Source: Polytrichum commune (Eukaryota > Streptophyta > Polytrichopsida > Polytrichales > Polytrichaceae). Taken from it: 64,000 bases of DNA. The stretch's first letter is position 1, and the number at the start of each line of letters is the position of its first letter. The DNA lies in assembly GCA_950295325.1 (NCBI GenBank), contig OX485803.1, forward strand, positions 65,549,554-65,613,553, read 5' to 3'. Shown piece after piece: positions 39,016 through 50,669 of this stretch. Made by a program: the position numbers and the translations under genes. Under the pieces are notes generated by a model. That model saw only the letters and a list, made by a program, of their open reading frames with translations, was not told the origin of the DNA and did not search any database.

Positions 39016-42000
39016 TATGTACTCTTGTGACTCTGTGTGCCATAAATACAGTTGTGGAGGATGTCATTTGAGAATGATGAAGAATGATCATGCTATGAGT
39101 GTATTTGTGAGTCTGATAACTGAAGTGAGGACAATGATTTGAAATGAACACTAAAGTCATGAACATCTTTCCAACTTTTCATGCGTGTGAAGCCACGCTG
39201 TTGACTGACGCCCCATATGGACGCAACCACTGAAATGTGAATTCCATGGGAATACAATATGCAATGTACAGTACTTCAAATATGTGCCCATGATTCTGCC
39301 ATGGGGTGATCAACTACCTTAACCATGCAAAAGTTTACATGTGTGCTATCCAACAATTTCGAGAGTTTTTATTGAGTACAGTAATCAGTACGCATGCCAC
39401 CACAACTTGAGGATCCACCACATCCCCTGAATACTTTTAAGTTACATTTTGCCAACTTGGCTGAAATGCATGCAAAACGATGCTCGAAACTCCACAAGTT
39501 GCTAGTGAAAATTCTTTAAGGTGGGTGGGTCAAGTTCTTTCACAAAGGTATGCACATTGATCATTTGCTGTGAAGTGAAGGCAGCCCTACGAAGCTAGAA
39601 AGTCTAAACTAAAAATAAAATTTTGAAGCAAACTTCACTAGATGTCTAATTAACTGCTCACCACAATATTCATCATTGACCCACATTAGTTGTCTTGCAA
39701 TCACTGGATGGTAATTAGAGAGTGTGTAAAATGATACTTGGTACTACATGACAAGTCATAAGAACCACTCTAATCAACACGCCACACCAATTTTATTGGC
39801 CTATAAAATCTAATTTTTGGCGTTGTTGATATTGATGTAGATATCACATTCACACGATTTGTGTTCTTAAGTATATCGGTGAACTTCATGTAAGTGTTTT
39901 TGAAATTTAGATTAAGTTGAATTCATCATAAATCAGGATTATACAATTTTGGTTGAAACTTGTTGGATGTTTTGAGCATATGGAGGCTTATATGCATAAT
40001 CAAGCTCAAATAAGGATTCGAAGAGATGAAGAACAACAAGTGACCTTAAATGGTTTCTAATATTTAAGTACATGTCAAGTGTGAAATGTGCGTGAACAAA
40101 AATGAAATATTTCGTATTGCTATTTTTTTCCCACCCACATTTCCTTCACAAGTCACCACGACTCCCCAATTCTTGATCTTTCAGTCTCCCTTTTGGTATT
40201 CATAGTCTCTCCACAAGATTGATGTTGTGTTCTCCAAATTTCATGCCAAGGTTCACAATTGATCACGCATCCAAGTGTAAAGCACTTCCAACAACTCTCT
40301 TGCACTTTTATTTGTTTATGCAAATGGCATTTCATTCATAACTTTAGTTTGCATCCATGCACAAACTGGTTATGTCCCATGATTAACAAAAGCAAATGAA
40401 TGTCTTGTTGCTAAGAGTAATTTGTCATCCACTCTCCTCTTGCCGGTTATGTAGTCCTTGACCCCACATGTGCTAGGTCATGCCATGGATGCGATCAATG
40501 TTGTGAACACCTAACTTAATTTAGCCAACTAACTGTAGAGTTTTCCACAATCTTGGGGTTTGCACACTTGCTCTACTAGCCCCACAATTAGGAAGGGCTC
40601 GCCTCATTTTAAGGTAGCTACACCTATTGGCTCGGCATCTAGAGTATTGTCCACGAAGTTTGTGGAATAAACACCCATCATAGAGTGGTTTGCTTTTGAT
40701 CCACATGTTGTGATGAGAGTGATTGGGCATACCTACCTCATAACTTGAATCGAAGGCCATGTAATACTGTAGGCAAGGCTTTGATGTAATCCCTAGGTTT
40801 TGGCATACATGTATATATGCAAATAACGAGTCCAAGTCGGGCTCCATACTACCTACCCAAGCATGTCATTTAACATCAGGTAGATAGAAGGGGAGGATCA
40901 AATATAATGGAAAGTATATCTATTAGATCATCTTTTTGGGATTTGTTGTGGGTTCATTGACACATATGATTATCATTAGAAATTGTGAATGGTCAATCTC
41001 AATTAAGGTGCATTAACCAAAATCTTGTGGGGAGACAACCATACCAAATATTTATTTATTTATTTATTTATTTACGGGAGTTAGACTTGATTCCATCATC
41101 AATTTACTTTACATCAAGAGAACTTGTACATTAAGGGATGAATCAATCAAGTGAGGTGATGGGTGAGACATCCATGTAGTAGTATATCAATTTTGATAGT
41201 TAGTGTGCATGGAAAATTAGTGTGGGTTAGTATAAACGACCATTTGCATGCCATCCAAGAATTGGTTGCTCAATATTGCATTACACATATTTTGACAATC
41301 ACAATGAAACTACCAAAATAGGTAGATATAAACATTGGCTCCTTTGGCTCCTAATGAAGCAAGTATGAATGAAGGGCCTTAGTCTTTGCCTTCAAGCTAT
41401 TGTATTTTTTAAGGGTGGGTTCTATGCATGGGTCCGTAAACAAAAGCCACCCTCAACATAGGGTGTTGATTAAAAAAAACTACATGCATTTATATGGTCC
41501 ACAATAAATTAATAAAATTCACAATGAAGATAGTTGACCAATAAGTCACCTTTTGTTGTGATACTAAAAAAATTATCATCTCACCCAAAGTGATCAAATG
41601 ATGTCCTAAAAGACTTTAGATTCTATTAGGACCTTTGGCAACATATGTTGATTCATTGTGATGACTTTGGCACCTTCTTGAGGGAGGGAGGAGGGCGAAC
41701 CAAATATCATCATATTATATGATATGTTATAGAATGGACTCAAGAGATAACTTCGAAAACATCGTTCAACAACCTCATCCTTGTCAAAACTTTGTGCTCA
41801 AGCTTCGATGGGTGTGACTTATTTCCTACATGGCTGGAAGCTAACATTGTTAAGATTATTATATGAACGCATTTCCCAAAATAAATAGAGTATATGCATT
41901 TTGTGTACTGAAAGTGTCGGCAAAGCAAACCATGCCAAAATAACATGTGGGCCTTGTTCCATTCGAGGACATCGCTTTGGGTAGCCCCATTAAAAAATAT

Positions 42001-42759
42001 AAGAAATTAAAACCAACAATTAGCTAATGAGAACAAGGGCTAGCGAGGGTTATGTAACCTAGGGATAAGGCTATGAGAATCGGTTTTAGGTTTTGTCGGG
42101 TCATGTGCATATTCTATGTACAATCATTAACATCAAAACTAGTAGATTTAAGAATGCATTGGACAATCAAAGTTGTGGCATGGCAATGTAAATTTACATG
42201 TGATGCATGTCTTTTAGTTTCCTTGGTTATTGCGATGCTTCTTGCATGCGTCTGTTTCTCATTGGGACAGACGATAATAATCCTGAACACTATATATATA
42301 TATGAGTGCAAGGGAAGACCCAAAAGATACATAAGATAGGAAGGAAGAAAGGATGGAAGGGAAATGGAACATGAAAACATTTTTTTACTTGTTTTTGTTC
42401 AACCATATGTACCAATAATCTTTCCGACGATATGGCACCTTTCTAGAAGTTTCTTTCTCTAAATATTTGTTGGAGATTAGATAGTAAGAGGGACGTCGGA
42501 AGCATAGATGAGGAGAGGTGAAATAAGTAGAGTTCTCCGCCCCATAAAATAGCGTTCAAAAAGTGAATGATATGAGACTATGGCCATAAAAATCTCCAAA
42601 AAAGAGTAATCTAATAAAGAACAAACAAGTGTGGTGGTGATGGGCTGCGTAAGCTGGAGTGACTCGTGAGCAAAGAGTGGCTTGGAAAGAGCCACACTCA
42701 ACCCTTTTGATTTTTTTTCTCCCAAAAGCTCCCAGACCCTCAGAAGGGTTTCTTCCCAG
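39016..42759. other. Spacer without recognisable genes
   Basis: AT-rich. A (TTTA)n run lies near 41049-41074 and a short (TA)n run near 42293-42303. Open frames (for example the minus strand at 40521-40847) show no recognisable motif. No transposon protein is readable. Confidence 0.45.
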
Positions 42760-44109
42760 GAATATTCTGTGGACAGAGTTCATCCAGAAAGAGGACGTCC
42801 ATCTACTTATTGGTCGCCCATCCACTGGCCTGTGCATCCCATGTGCATCCTACTCGATGGAATTTAGGGGATGATGTTTACCAGAATATCAACATCCAGG
42901 TGACTCGAATGGAGAGTTCACACCGGATGGCATTCGTTCAGGATCCTGAGGGATTCCCTCAGGAATATACCTACTTGGGAGAGTTTTCATCCAGAGGGGA
43001 TGACACACATTTAGTTCCTCCTAATTCTATCATACTGTTCATCCACCTCGGCGGCGTGGCCCACTGAGCTCCGGGCAGAGTTCATCCTGATAGGTGAAAT
43101 CCATCCAGAAGACGATATTCATCCAGCTCATGACGTCCACAATGCAGAGTGAGACCAGAGTTCACCGGATGGCATGCTCCCAAACTCTGTCGTCCAGATT
43201 GGACCAAATGATGTCAAGAGGGGGACCTCAGCGGACGATATTCATCCAGGACGTCCTCTTAGGATTCTGAGGGGCTGATCACACTGGTCAGTTTAGACAC
43301 CATTTGTCGGCATCTCTAGCTGTGAAAATTGGCGGGCCAATATTTAATTCTGAACATAATCCCTATCAACTTCACGGCTGGAAGCGGAAAAAATTTCGGT
43401 GTAATCAAAACATGAGAAGCTTCGCTTTGGACTGTGTCTACTTGGAGGATCATCCATGAAAAGAGAATAGTTTTCATTTCCATGAGCCTTTTGGTTTCTA
43501 GACTTTAAAATCAATTTCATTTCATTTCTCCACGATTATAGCATTATTCAGTTGAGTTTGTATGCTATGTGGGCTTGGGAATAAACCAAATTCTATTTAA
43601 AATTATACTTTGTATATTCTCACAACGAAGCACTATATTGACAAATTCATGCTAAAAAAACTCAGTTGAAGCAATGTACTGGTATTGTTAGAGTGGACCG
43701 GCTGATGACAGCTAAAGAATGTTGTGACCTGTCTTCTTTTTCATCCATTTTTCCAGCGTGGCCCACTGGTACATTCCAAGTAATGACATCCATCCACTAA
43801 AGACGATGTTCATCCACCTATTGAGGTCGGACATGCAGAAAGCGGTTTTTACTGGATGACAACCTTCCAGATTACTCCATCCAGGTTGGAGGACCTTATT
43901 GGACGACATCCATCCACATGGAACATTATTTCATCCATTTTGAGCAACATACATCCGTAGCCATCCAAGTGTCAATCCAAAGAGGATGGTATCAATTCCA
44001 TTTCTTCAAACTCTATTGTGTTATTCACCCGTTCCCATGGCAGAGTTCATCCAGAAAGATGATGTCTATCCATAGGAGACGAGATTGATGCAGTTTACAA
44101 CATCCAGGA

Positions 44110-44147
<38 letters not shown>

Positions 44148-44530
44148 ATGCTTCCAAAATATGTCATCCTAGTTGGAGGGAAAACACACTGATATCAGGG
44201 AGCTCCTAGGATGTTATTCATCCATAAATGGAAAGGAGTCCATCAAATGTGGATGATATTTATAAAATACCCATCCTCTGTCAAATTTGCATCCACTAAA
44301 TTGGCGTGACCCACCAGCACTTGAACTTGGTCATTTCACAATATGCATTTCATCCAAAGGAGACCATATTCATCTACTTTAGGACGTTCAAGTCACGGAT
44401 GACATGCTTCCAATTATGTCGTCCTGGTTGGAGGAAATGCATCCAGAATTCGGGGAGCTCATGGGAGGCGCCTTTCCCATCTAGAGAGGATGATATGCAT
44501 CCTATCGCATCCAGGCTCTGTCGTCGTTCT
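42760..44530. repeat. Degenerate CATCCA-rich repeat array upstream of adenylate kinase
   Basis: The hexamer CATCCA, often as TTCATCCAGA or GACGACATTCATCCA, recurs at least twenty times. Longer words recur too: a GGCGTGGCCCACTG-like block near 43051, 43756, 44302 and 44535, and a GACATGCTTCCAAA..GTCATCCTGGTTGGAGG-like block near 43170, 43856, 44145 and 44397. A (GA)n run lies at 44114-44144. The array ends about 520 bp before the kinase start codon. Confidence 0.65.
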
Positions 44531-45052
44531 CATCGGGTGGCCCCACCGACTGCGTGAGGCGCTTGCACGCCGCTCCTCCTCGCTGGCTATGGCCAGGGCA
44601 GGCCAGGCCAGGCCCGCCATGCCCTAAGACCTCGACGTTCTGTTGTGTCGCTTTCCGCTTGCTCGCTTGCTCGCGCCCTGTCCCCGTCTTTCCGCACGCA
44701 GGAACGCGGCCTAATTGGCGCGCCTCCTCCTCCACCGTTCCCTGCCGACCGTTTCCGCGCCTCCTTTGACTCACTTTTGCCTCCACGTAACTCTGCTCTT
44801 TTTCCTCCCTTCCAACCTTCCCTTCCCTTCCCAAGTTCGCTCCTCTCCAAACCTCGGATTCACACACGCTCGCCTCTCGAGACAGGAGGTAGGACTCAGG
44901 AGGCGTACCCTACCATCGCAGAGCAAGAGATCACAGGACACGCACAGGGACACACGTTGTGTTGTGTTGCGAGGGTTTTTGGTGGACAGGAGTGAATTTT
45001 TTTGTAAGAGTTTTTCGCAAGCGTTTTGGAGGCTTTGATCGAACTAAGGAGG
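44531..45052 (+). promoter_or_regulatory. GC-rich upstream and leader region of adenylate kinase
   Basis: A sharp rise in GC content begins near 44535, with GGCCA-type short repeats near 44591-44620. Open frames on both strands here overlap in several registers and are composition effects. The start codon context is AAGGAGGATGGCGG. No TATA box is firmly placed. Confidence 0.35.
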
Positions 45053-48000
45053 ATGGCGGCGGCGAGCCGCCTGTGGAGCCCGGCTGCGAAGCTGAGGACG
45101 ATGTTATCAAGGAGGAGCGGCACGCAGCAGCAGAAGTGGTGGGCGCGCGACATGGGTTACGCGGCGCAGGCCACCGTGGAGGTGGAAGGATGGAGGCGTG
45201 GGAGTCGCGCGGCGGAGGAAGTGCACTCGCAGGAGCAGGATCGAGGTGTGCAGTGGGTGTTTCTCGGCTGTCCGGGTGTGGGAAAGGGCACATACGCTAG
45301 TCGTCTGGCCAAGTTGATGCAGGTGCCTCATATTGCTATGGGCGATCTGGTCCGCCAGGAGCTTTTGCAGAAGACGCCCATGGCCCAGCAGGTACAACCT
45401 CAATAGCATGTCCCTCTCTCTTCTTTTGTCCTTGATCCTCTGCCGAGATTTTGCAACTTGGATTGGGCATGGTGGGATGTAGTCGTCCACTAATCCTTCA
45501 AACATGCACTTCTTTAATCCCTATAATTTTTTTTCTGGTATCTCCACAGGTGGGTAGATCTGTAGCTATTGCAGAAGACGCCCATAGCCCAGTTGGCCTA
45601 TCCTCAATTGTCATACGATATCCCTCTCTTCTCTTGCCCGTGCTCCTCTGCCGGATTTCTGGTGACATCAGATTGGACATGTGGTTATCTAGTGAATCCT
45701 TTAAGCATGTTCTGCACTGCAGGAATGTCCTTCGGGTTTTTCTGGTGTCTCAATATGGCAGTAGGCATAGAGAAGACGCCCATGGTACAGCAGGTCTTAC
45801 ATCAATAGCCAACGGATCCCTCTTTTTTTCCCTGCCCCTGCTCCTCTGCTGAGTGTGCCTTTCAAATTGGACTGTTTCTGGTGCTGGTGACATAAGAGTG
45901 GGCATGTGGTCGTCTAGTGAATTATTGAACTTTTATTGCACTTCTGTAATTCCCACTGCTGTTTTCCTGGCATCTCAACATGGATGTGGTCCCCCAGGAC
46001 CTTTGGTAGAAGGTGCCCATGGTCCAGCAGGTGTAAACTCACCAGACAATGGATCCCTCTCTCTTCTCTTGTCCTTGCTCCTTTGCGGAGTTTTTTGCAA
46101 TTTAGATTGGGTATGGTGGTGATGATATTAGAATGGGGTTTTATTCATGCGGTGATTGGTTAAAACACGTTATGTAATCCTGTAATTCCCTCTGCTTTTT
46201 CATTGTATCTCAACATGGCAGTAGGTATAGAGCATATCTGGTCCGCCATTAGGTGTTGCAGAAGATGCGTATGGCTTAGCATATCTACACTCAATAGGCA
46301 ATAAATCCTTCTCTTTATCTTTTTATCAATTTGGATTGGTTGTGGTGGTGGTGACACTAGAAGTAGGGATGTGGTCATCTAGTGAATCCTTCAAATCTGC
46401 ACTAATGTAACACTCTTTAGGTCGTTTCTAGTGTCTCCACTTGGCAGTAGGCATGTAGAGCAGACCTGGTCCGCCAGTAGTTTTGCAGAAGATGCCCATG
46501 GTGAATGGACCCTCATCTTTTCTTGCCATGTTCTGTTTCTCCAATTTGGATTGGGTGTGGTGGCGGTGACCAGAATGAGGATGTGTTCATCAAGTGAATC
46601 CCTCCAACATCTTGTGCACTTCTGTAATCCCCTGTAGGGTTGTTTCTTACCTCTCAAAATGGTAGTAGGTATGGAGCCTTCTGTCTGGAATACCAATGTG
46701 CAGCTATGCAATCATATTCTTATTCGTTTCTCTCTAACATGCATTTTTGGACGATAACAAGTTATTGAATACTAGATAAATATAACGGGAGAAGGTGCTA
46801 TGTCAGAGTTCAGCCATCTTGTCTTGTGAGGCGGAACTCTGGTTCTGATAGCTTTGAGAACTTCCATCCATGCTTACTTCGCTGAGCTACGTACAAAATA
46901 TTTTTCCAATGTTTTCTGGCAATAGAGAGGTCGCGAGAAGTTGCAAACGGGCATAGCATGTTGGAAGTCTAGCTGGTATGTGGAGACTCTGTGAGTTACA
47001 GGCATGGTCGAGTGTTGAGGGATGCCTGCTTTGCACTGCATGCAGACTGCAAGTGCAGAGTTGATTGGTAATCCGGACTGTTTTTTTTATATCTGATCTG
47101 CAATTTCAATCTTCCCATAAGAAAGGTAATTATCAAGATTCACATTGGACAGCCACTTAGGTTCTGAGGGATTGTGGAGGGCTCATTGTCAGCTACTGTT
47201 TCACTTTAGGTGTGTGTTGTTCTGTCTTTCCTTTTGCATGGGTTTTGAATATCTAATTTTGTACAAGAGCGCACATATATCTTTCTAGGATCCACCAGAA
47301 TTAGGTAATGGCAAGTGTGGATTGTTATTGCTCTATGTACATGGTGAGGCATGGAAGGGTCTGCTTTTAGCTATGTTCAGACTGTTCAGTTCATTTATTG
47401 TGTACAGTCACACCGTTGCACTTCAGGCATGTGATGATGAGTAGGGGATTGATTAGTTTCTTTGGTGTACAGTTGCAGAAAATTATGGGTTCTGGACAGC
47501 TTCTGCCTGATGAAATCATTTTCCGGCTGTTGTCAAAGCGCCTTGAGACTGGAGTCTCGGAAGGAGAAACAGGCTTCATATTGGATGGCTTCCCACGGAC
47601 TGTACACCAAGCAGTGAGTACCATCCTCTCTCACTGGCATGTCATATTCCTGCCTAGTTGAGTCTGTCCTATGGAGGTCACAAACCTCAACATGGGGTTT
47701 GTGGGCATGGTTCCACTGTGTCTAGAAATCTTCTTTGAAGATAGCAATTAAGCCCAAGCATTTTCTGTTTACTTGCATTCAATAGAGGCAGAATGTCTGT
47801 ACATCCTTCTGGAAGAGAAATGGTTTTGTTGTACCCTGACTGGGACAACTGAAGCATTGCTGATTGCTAGTTCCAAGTAGTAGGACCTGGTTGTATGGTC
47901 CAGGAGTAGCTGTGGGTTGCTCTGATGTTTTAATTTCTCCATTGCGTTTGGAAATCTGTTCAGGGGGGAGTGTTCATTTGGTGATTTCTTGTTGACATCT

Positions 48001-48660
48001 TCTTTGTTTTATGTAGGAAATTATGGAAGAAGTTGCAGAAATCGACTTGGTGGTGAATCTGAAACTACGTGAAGATGTTTTGGTTACCAAATGCCTTGGC
48101 AGGCGAATTTGTAGTCAGTGTGGGGGCAACTTCAATGTTGCAAACATAGATTTTGAGGGTTCTGGGAATGTACCTCGCATCTTTATGCCTCCCCTCCTGC
48201 CCCCTCCATCATGTGCCACCAAGATGACAGTTCGTGCTGATGACACAGAGGAAGTAGTCAAAGCCAGGCTTCGAGTTTATTATGAAGAGGTGGGTATTGT
48301 GACATTCACCCTCTATTTCTTTTAGCAAATTTTTACTGTCAACTCTGATCAGCTTATCATAGATTTGAGCAGCTTATATTAATCTAAGCTTGGGTTACAT
48401 TACATGAATGCTTCTGATAGTTTCTGGGAGTAGGTAGGCAAAATTTGATGGTAATTCTAGCCTGACTTCCAGATGCTAACTGGTACTTGTGTTCATGATT
48501 GCAGAGTAAACCGGTTGAAGACTTCTATCGGTGTCGTGGATTGTTGATGGACTTTGATGTCGCAGGAGGTATTCCTGAGACATGGCCCAGGCTATTGTCT
48601 GCATTGAATTTGGAGGAGAAACAATCTACATCTCATGATAGCCGAAAAATGGCAGCATGA
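45053..48660 (+). CDS. Organellar adenylate kinase (plant type)
   Basis: Catalyses ATP + AMP = 2 ADP, probably in plastids or mitochondria. 302 aa in four phase-0 exons: 45053-45391, 47473-47613, 48017-48289, 48505-48660. The first 65 residues are Arg/Ala/Gln-rich and read as a targeting peptide. Core motifs: P-loop GCPGVGKGT (72-80), HIAMGDLVR (93-101; a Thr is usual where Met-96 stands), [10 protein letters not shown], a LID segment with CSQC that may bind zinc with a later Cys, and [16 protein letters not shown]. The order and the PLLPPP stretch match plant AMK2-like enzymes (Arabidopsis At2g37250 type). The first intron is 2081 bp and contains a tandem array derived from the exon 1/intron 1 junction. 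All four exons join in frame, so the gene appears functional. Confidence 0.92.
45341..46676 (+). repeat. Tandem array of the exon 1/intron 1 junction of adenylate kinase
   Basis: A unit of about 200-250 bp starts in the last codons of exon 1 (CTGGTCCGCC...GCAGAAGACGCCCATGG, 45347-45391), crosses the splice donor and runs into intron 1. It recurs five more times downstream. Exon-derived cores lie at 45571-45596, 45771-45794, 46006-46031, 46234-46281 and 46461-46500. Intronic parts recur in step: TCCCTCTCTCTTCTTTTG, GATTGGGCATGGTGG, TCTAGTGAATCC and CTCAACATGGCAGTAGG. Copies 2 and 3 keep a donor-like CAGCAG/GT. Copies 4 and 5 keep CTGGTCCGCC, while copies 1-3 have lost it. Confidence 0.9.
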
Positions 48661-50669
48661 CCATACACTTGTAGCAAATAACTGGCATCTCTTTGAGAAC
48701 TGCCATATCGGGTCTGAACCATATTTTTTTCAGTTGAGAGCACCACATCTAGGTAACCCTAGAGTGAAGATTTTTGTAGTATGTAGCAGGATACATCCCT
48801 TAGCATGAGGAAAGAATGAGATGCTGAGCATCTCAATTGGGAATATCTGATCCATTCCCTTCGTTCAAAATTCATTACTGTTGTGTGTTGGAATTTATTT
48901 TTTCTGTGCGGGACATCAGCCCGCCACAGCTGAGCTAAAAACCTTTGTACATAACAACTTTGACATTCGTTCATGAAAATACCCTTGCAACTCTCAATAC
49001 TTTTGTTGGGAATATGTATTGACTACCAAATCGTCTTAGATTGAAAAGTGTACTGTAATTTAGAAGCGGGCAATGCTCATTTCCTTCTAGACTCATCTGT
49101 GATTACACCACATAGTAATCTCTTTTCTGATGGACCCTGGGTTGTTGGGTATCTTCAGCGACTGGAAGCATCCCATTCTTATTCTCCATACTAGACTATT
49201 GGCAGTGTGTGGAATTCTGCTAAAGAATGGAAAAGTCCCTATAACTTTAAAAATTTGAGGACTAAGAAGCCAGAGTTATGTTACACCCAACTACAGAGGA
49301 CTATGACAATACACTTAGGAAATCATTGATTCACATCTCTAAAAGTGACTCGTTGATTAGATATTTCTGCTATGAGGTTATATGTAACAAAAGCAGTTTG
49401 TTAAAGGTGGCTTTTCCACCTTCTCTTGTAGATGTCATAGCATATCTCCTAATCCATCTGGTGGATGAGGTTGATACCAAAGTTGGACCAAGTGTATGCT
49501 TAGTTGGATGTATGGTAACAACAATCAATATCAACAATGGTATCATAGAACCTACCCATGGGTATCAACAAAATTTAATACCAGTCAAAATTTGAAATAT
49601 ATGGTGGATGTGTCAAGTTGAGAGAATTATTTTGTGCCCGAGCTATTATTATGGTCAATAGCATTCTAAACCATATTATTGATGCTAGGATGATCAAGGG
49701 TATTGCATGGTTTTACAAGAATGCTATCAAGAGTAAAAGACCATCCAATACCCTTATCCTATTGATATCACAAAATATGACATCCTTATTTTAAGGTCAA
49801 ATGATATCAAAAAAGATGGTGAGACATGTGGGCTAGGGGGCGAGCGCTTGTGCTACCCTATGGAGTGATAAGGTAGGTGCACCTATTTTGGTTTGTGACT
49901 TATTATGGACACTTCAAATTACAAATGTAGTGGACATTGAACACAAAGTATATGTTAAATGTTACAGTGTTGGCATGCCATGAATTCTGTGCACAAATAG
50001 CTCATCCACCATGTAGCACACCACGACATAGGTAAGGCCACAGAATTTTAATTTACTAGAAATTGTATGTAAGGCATTGCAAGCAAGCAAGCATAGGATG
50101 TAATTTGCAGTCCCACATTCTCACAATCATGAGGTGCTAGTCAAGATAATATAATAATTAGATTATTCAAGAAGCACATCATCCCATGCAAAAGGCAGGG
50201 CATGATCAACATAGGTAGCACACATGGATGCCCCTATGTGATCGCAATGGGTCATGAACTTCTCATTATGAAATTCTATGAATTCTACGTTTAAAATGTA
50301 TTACTAAAAAACATGAGATGTTATTTAAACATTTTTAATTGCATGGCTCCCAAATCTACTTTGAATTCCTAATCCAATGAGATAATCGGCATATCAATTG
50401 GATCACACTAAGGACCCAAACTCATGAAAGTGTTGACAATAGGTGCGGTTACCTTTATTTGAAAGTGTTATATGTAAGAAACTATGCCCATTCATAGGCA
50501 TTCATAGCCTTTTTGTAATATGTATGTGGTGGAAGAGGCGTTAGATTCTTGTACATAATATTGATGTATGGACCCCTCACATGCAACATTGGATATGGGA
50601 GTCTGTTGAGGACAATACAATGTGCAACTGTGTAATGGAGGGAGCCATACATATACAAATGCTACCAAC
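48661..50669. other. Adenylate kinase 3' region and spacer
   Basis: The first few hundred bases are probably 3' untranslated sequence. No gene is recognised. The 105-codon frame at 49278-49595 has no motif known to me and may be chance. Confidence 0.4.

Noticed and set aside
44502-45293. Several 60-120 codon frames on both strands upstream of adenylate kinase
   Set aside because: Composition effect of a GC-rich leader; none carries a recognisable motif and they overlap one another.
45392-47472. Adenylate kinase intron repeats as extra coding exons
   Set aside because: The copies carry stops and degenerate codons, and exon 1 joins exon 2 in frame without them (Gln-Gln to Leu-Gln-Lys, as in homologues).
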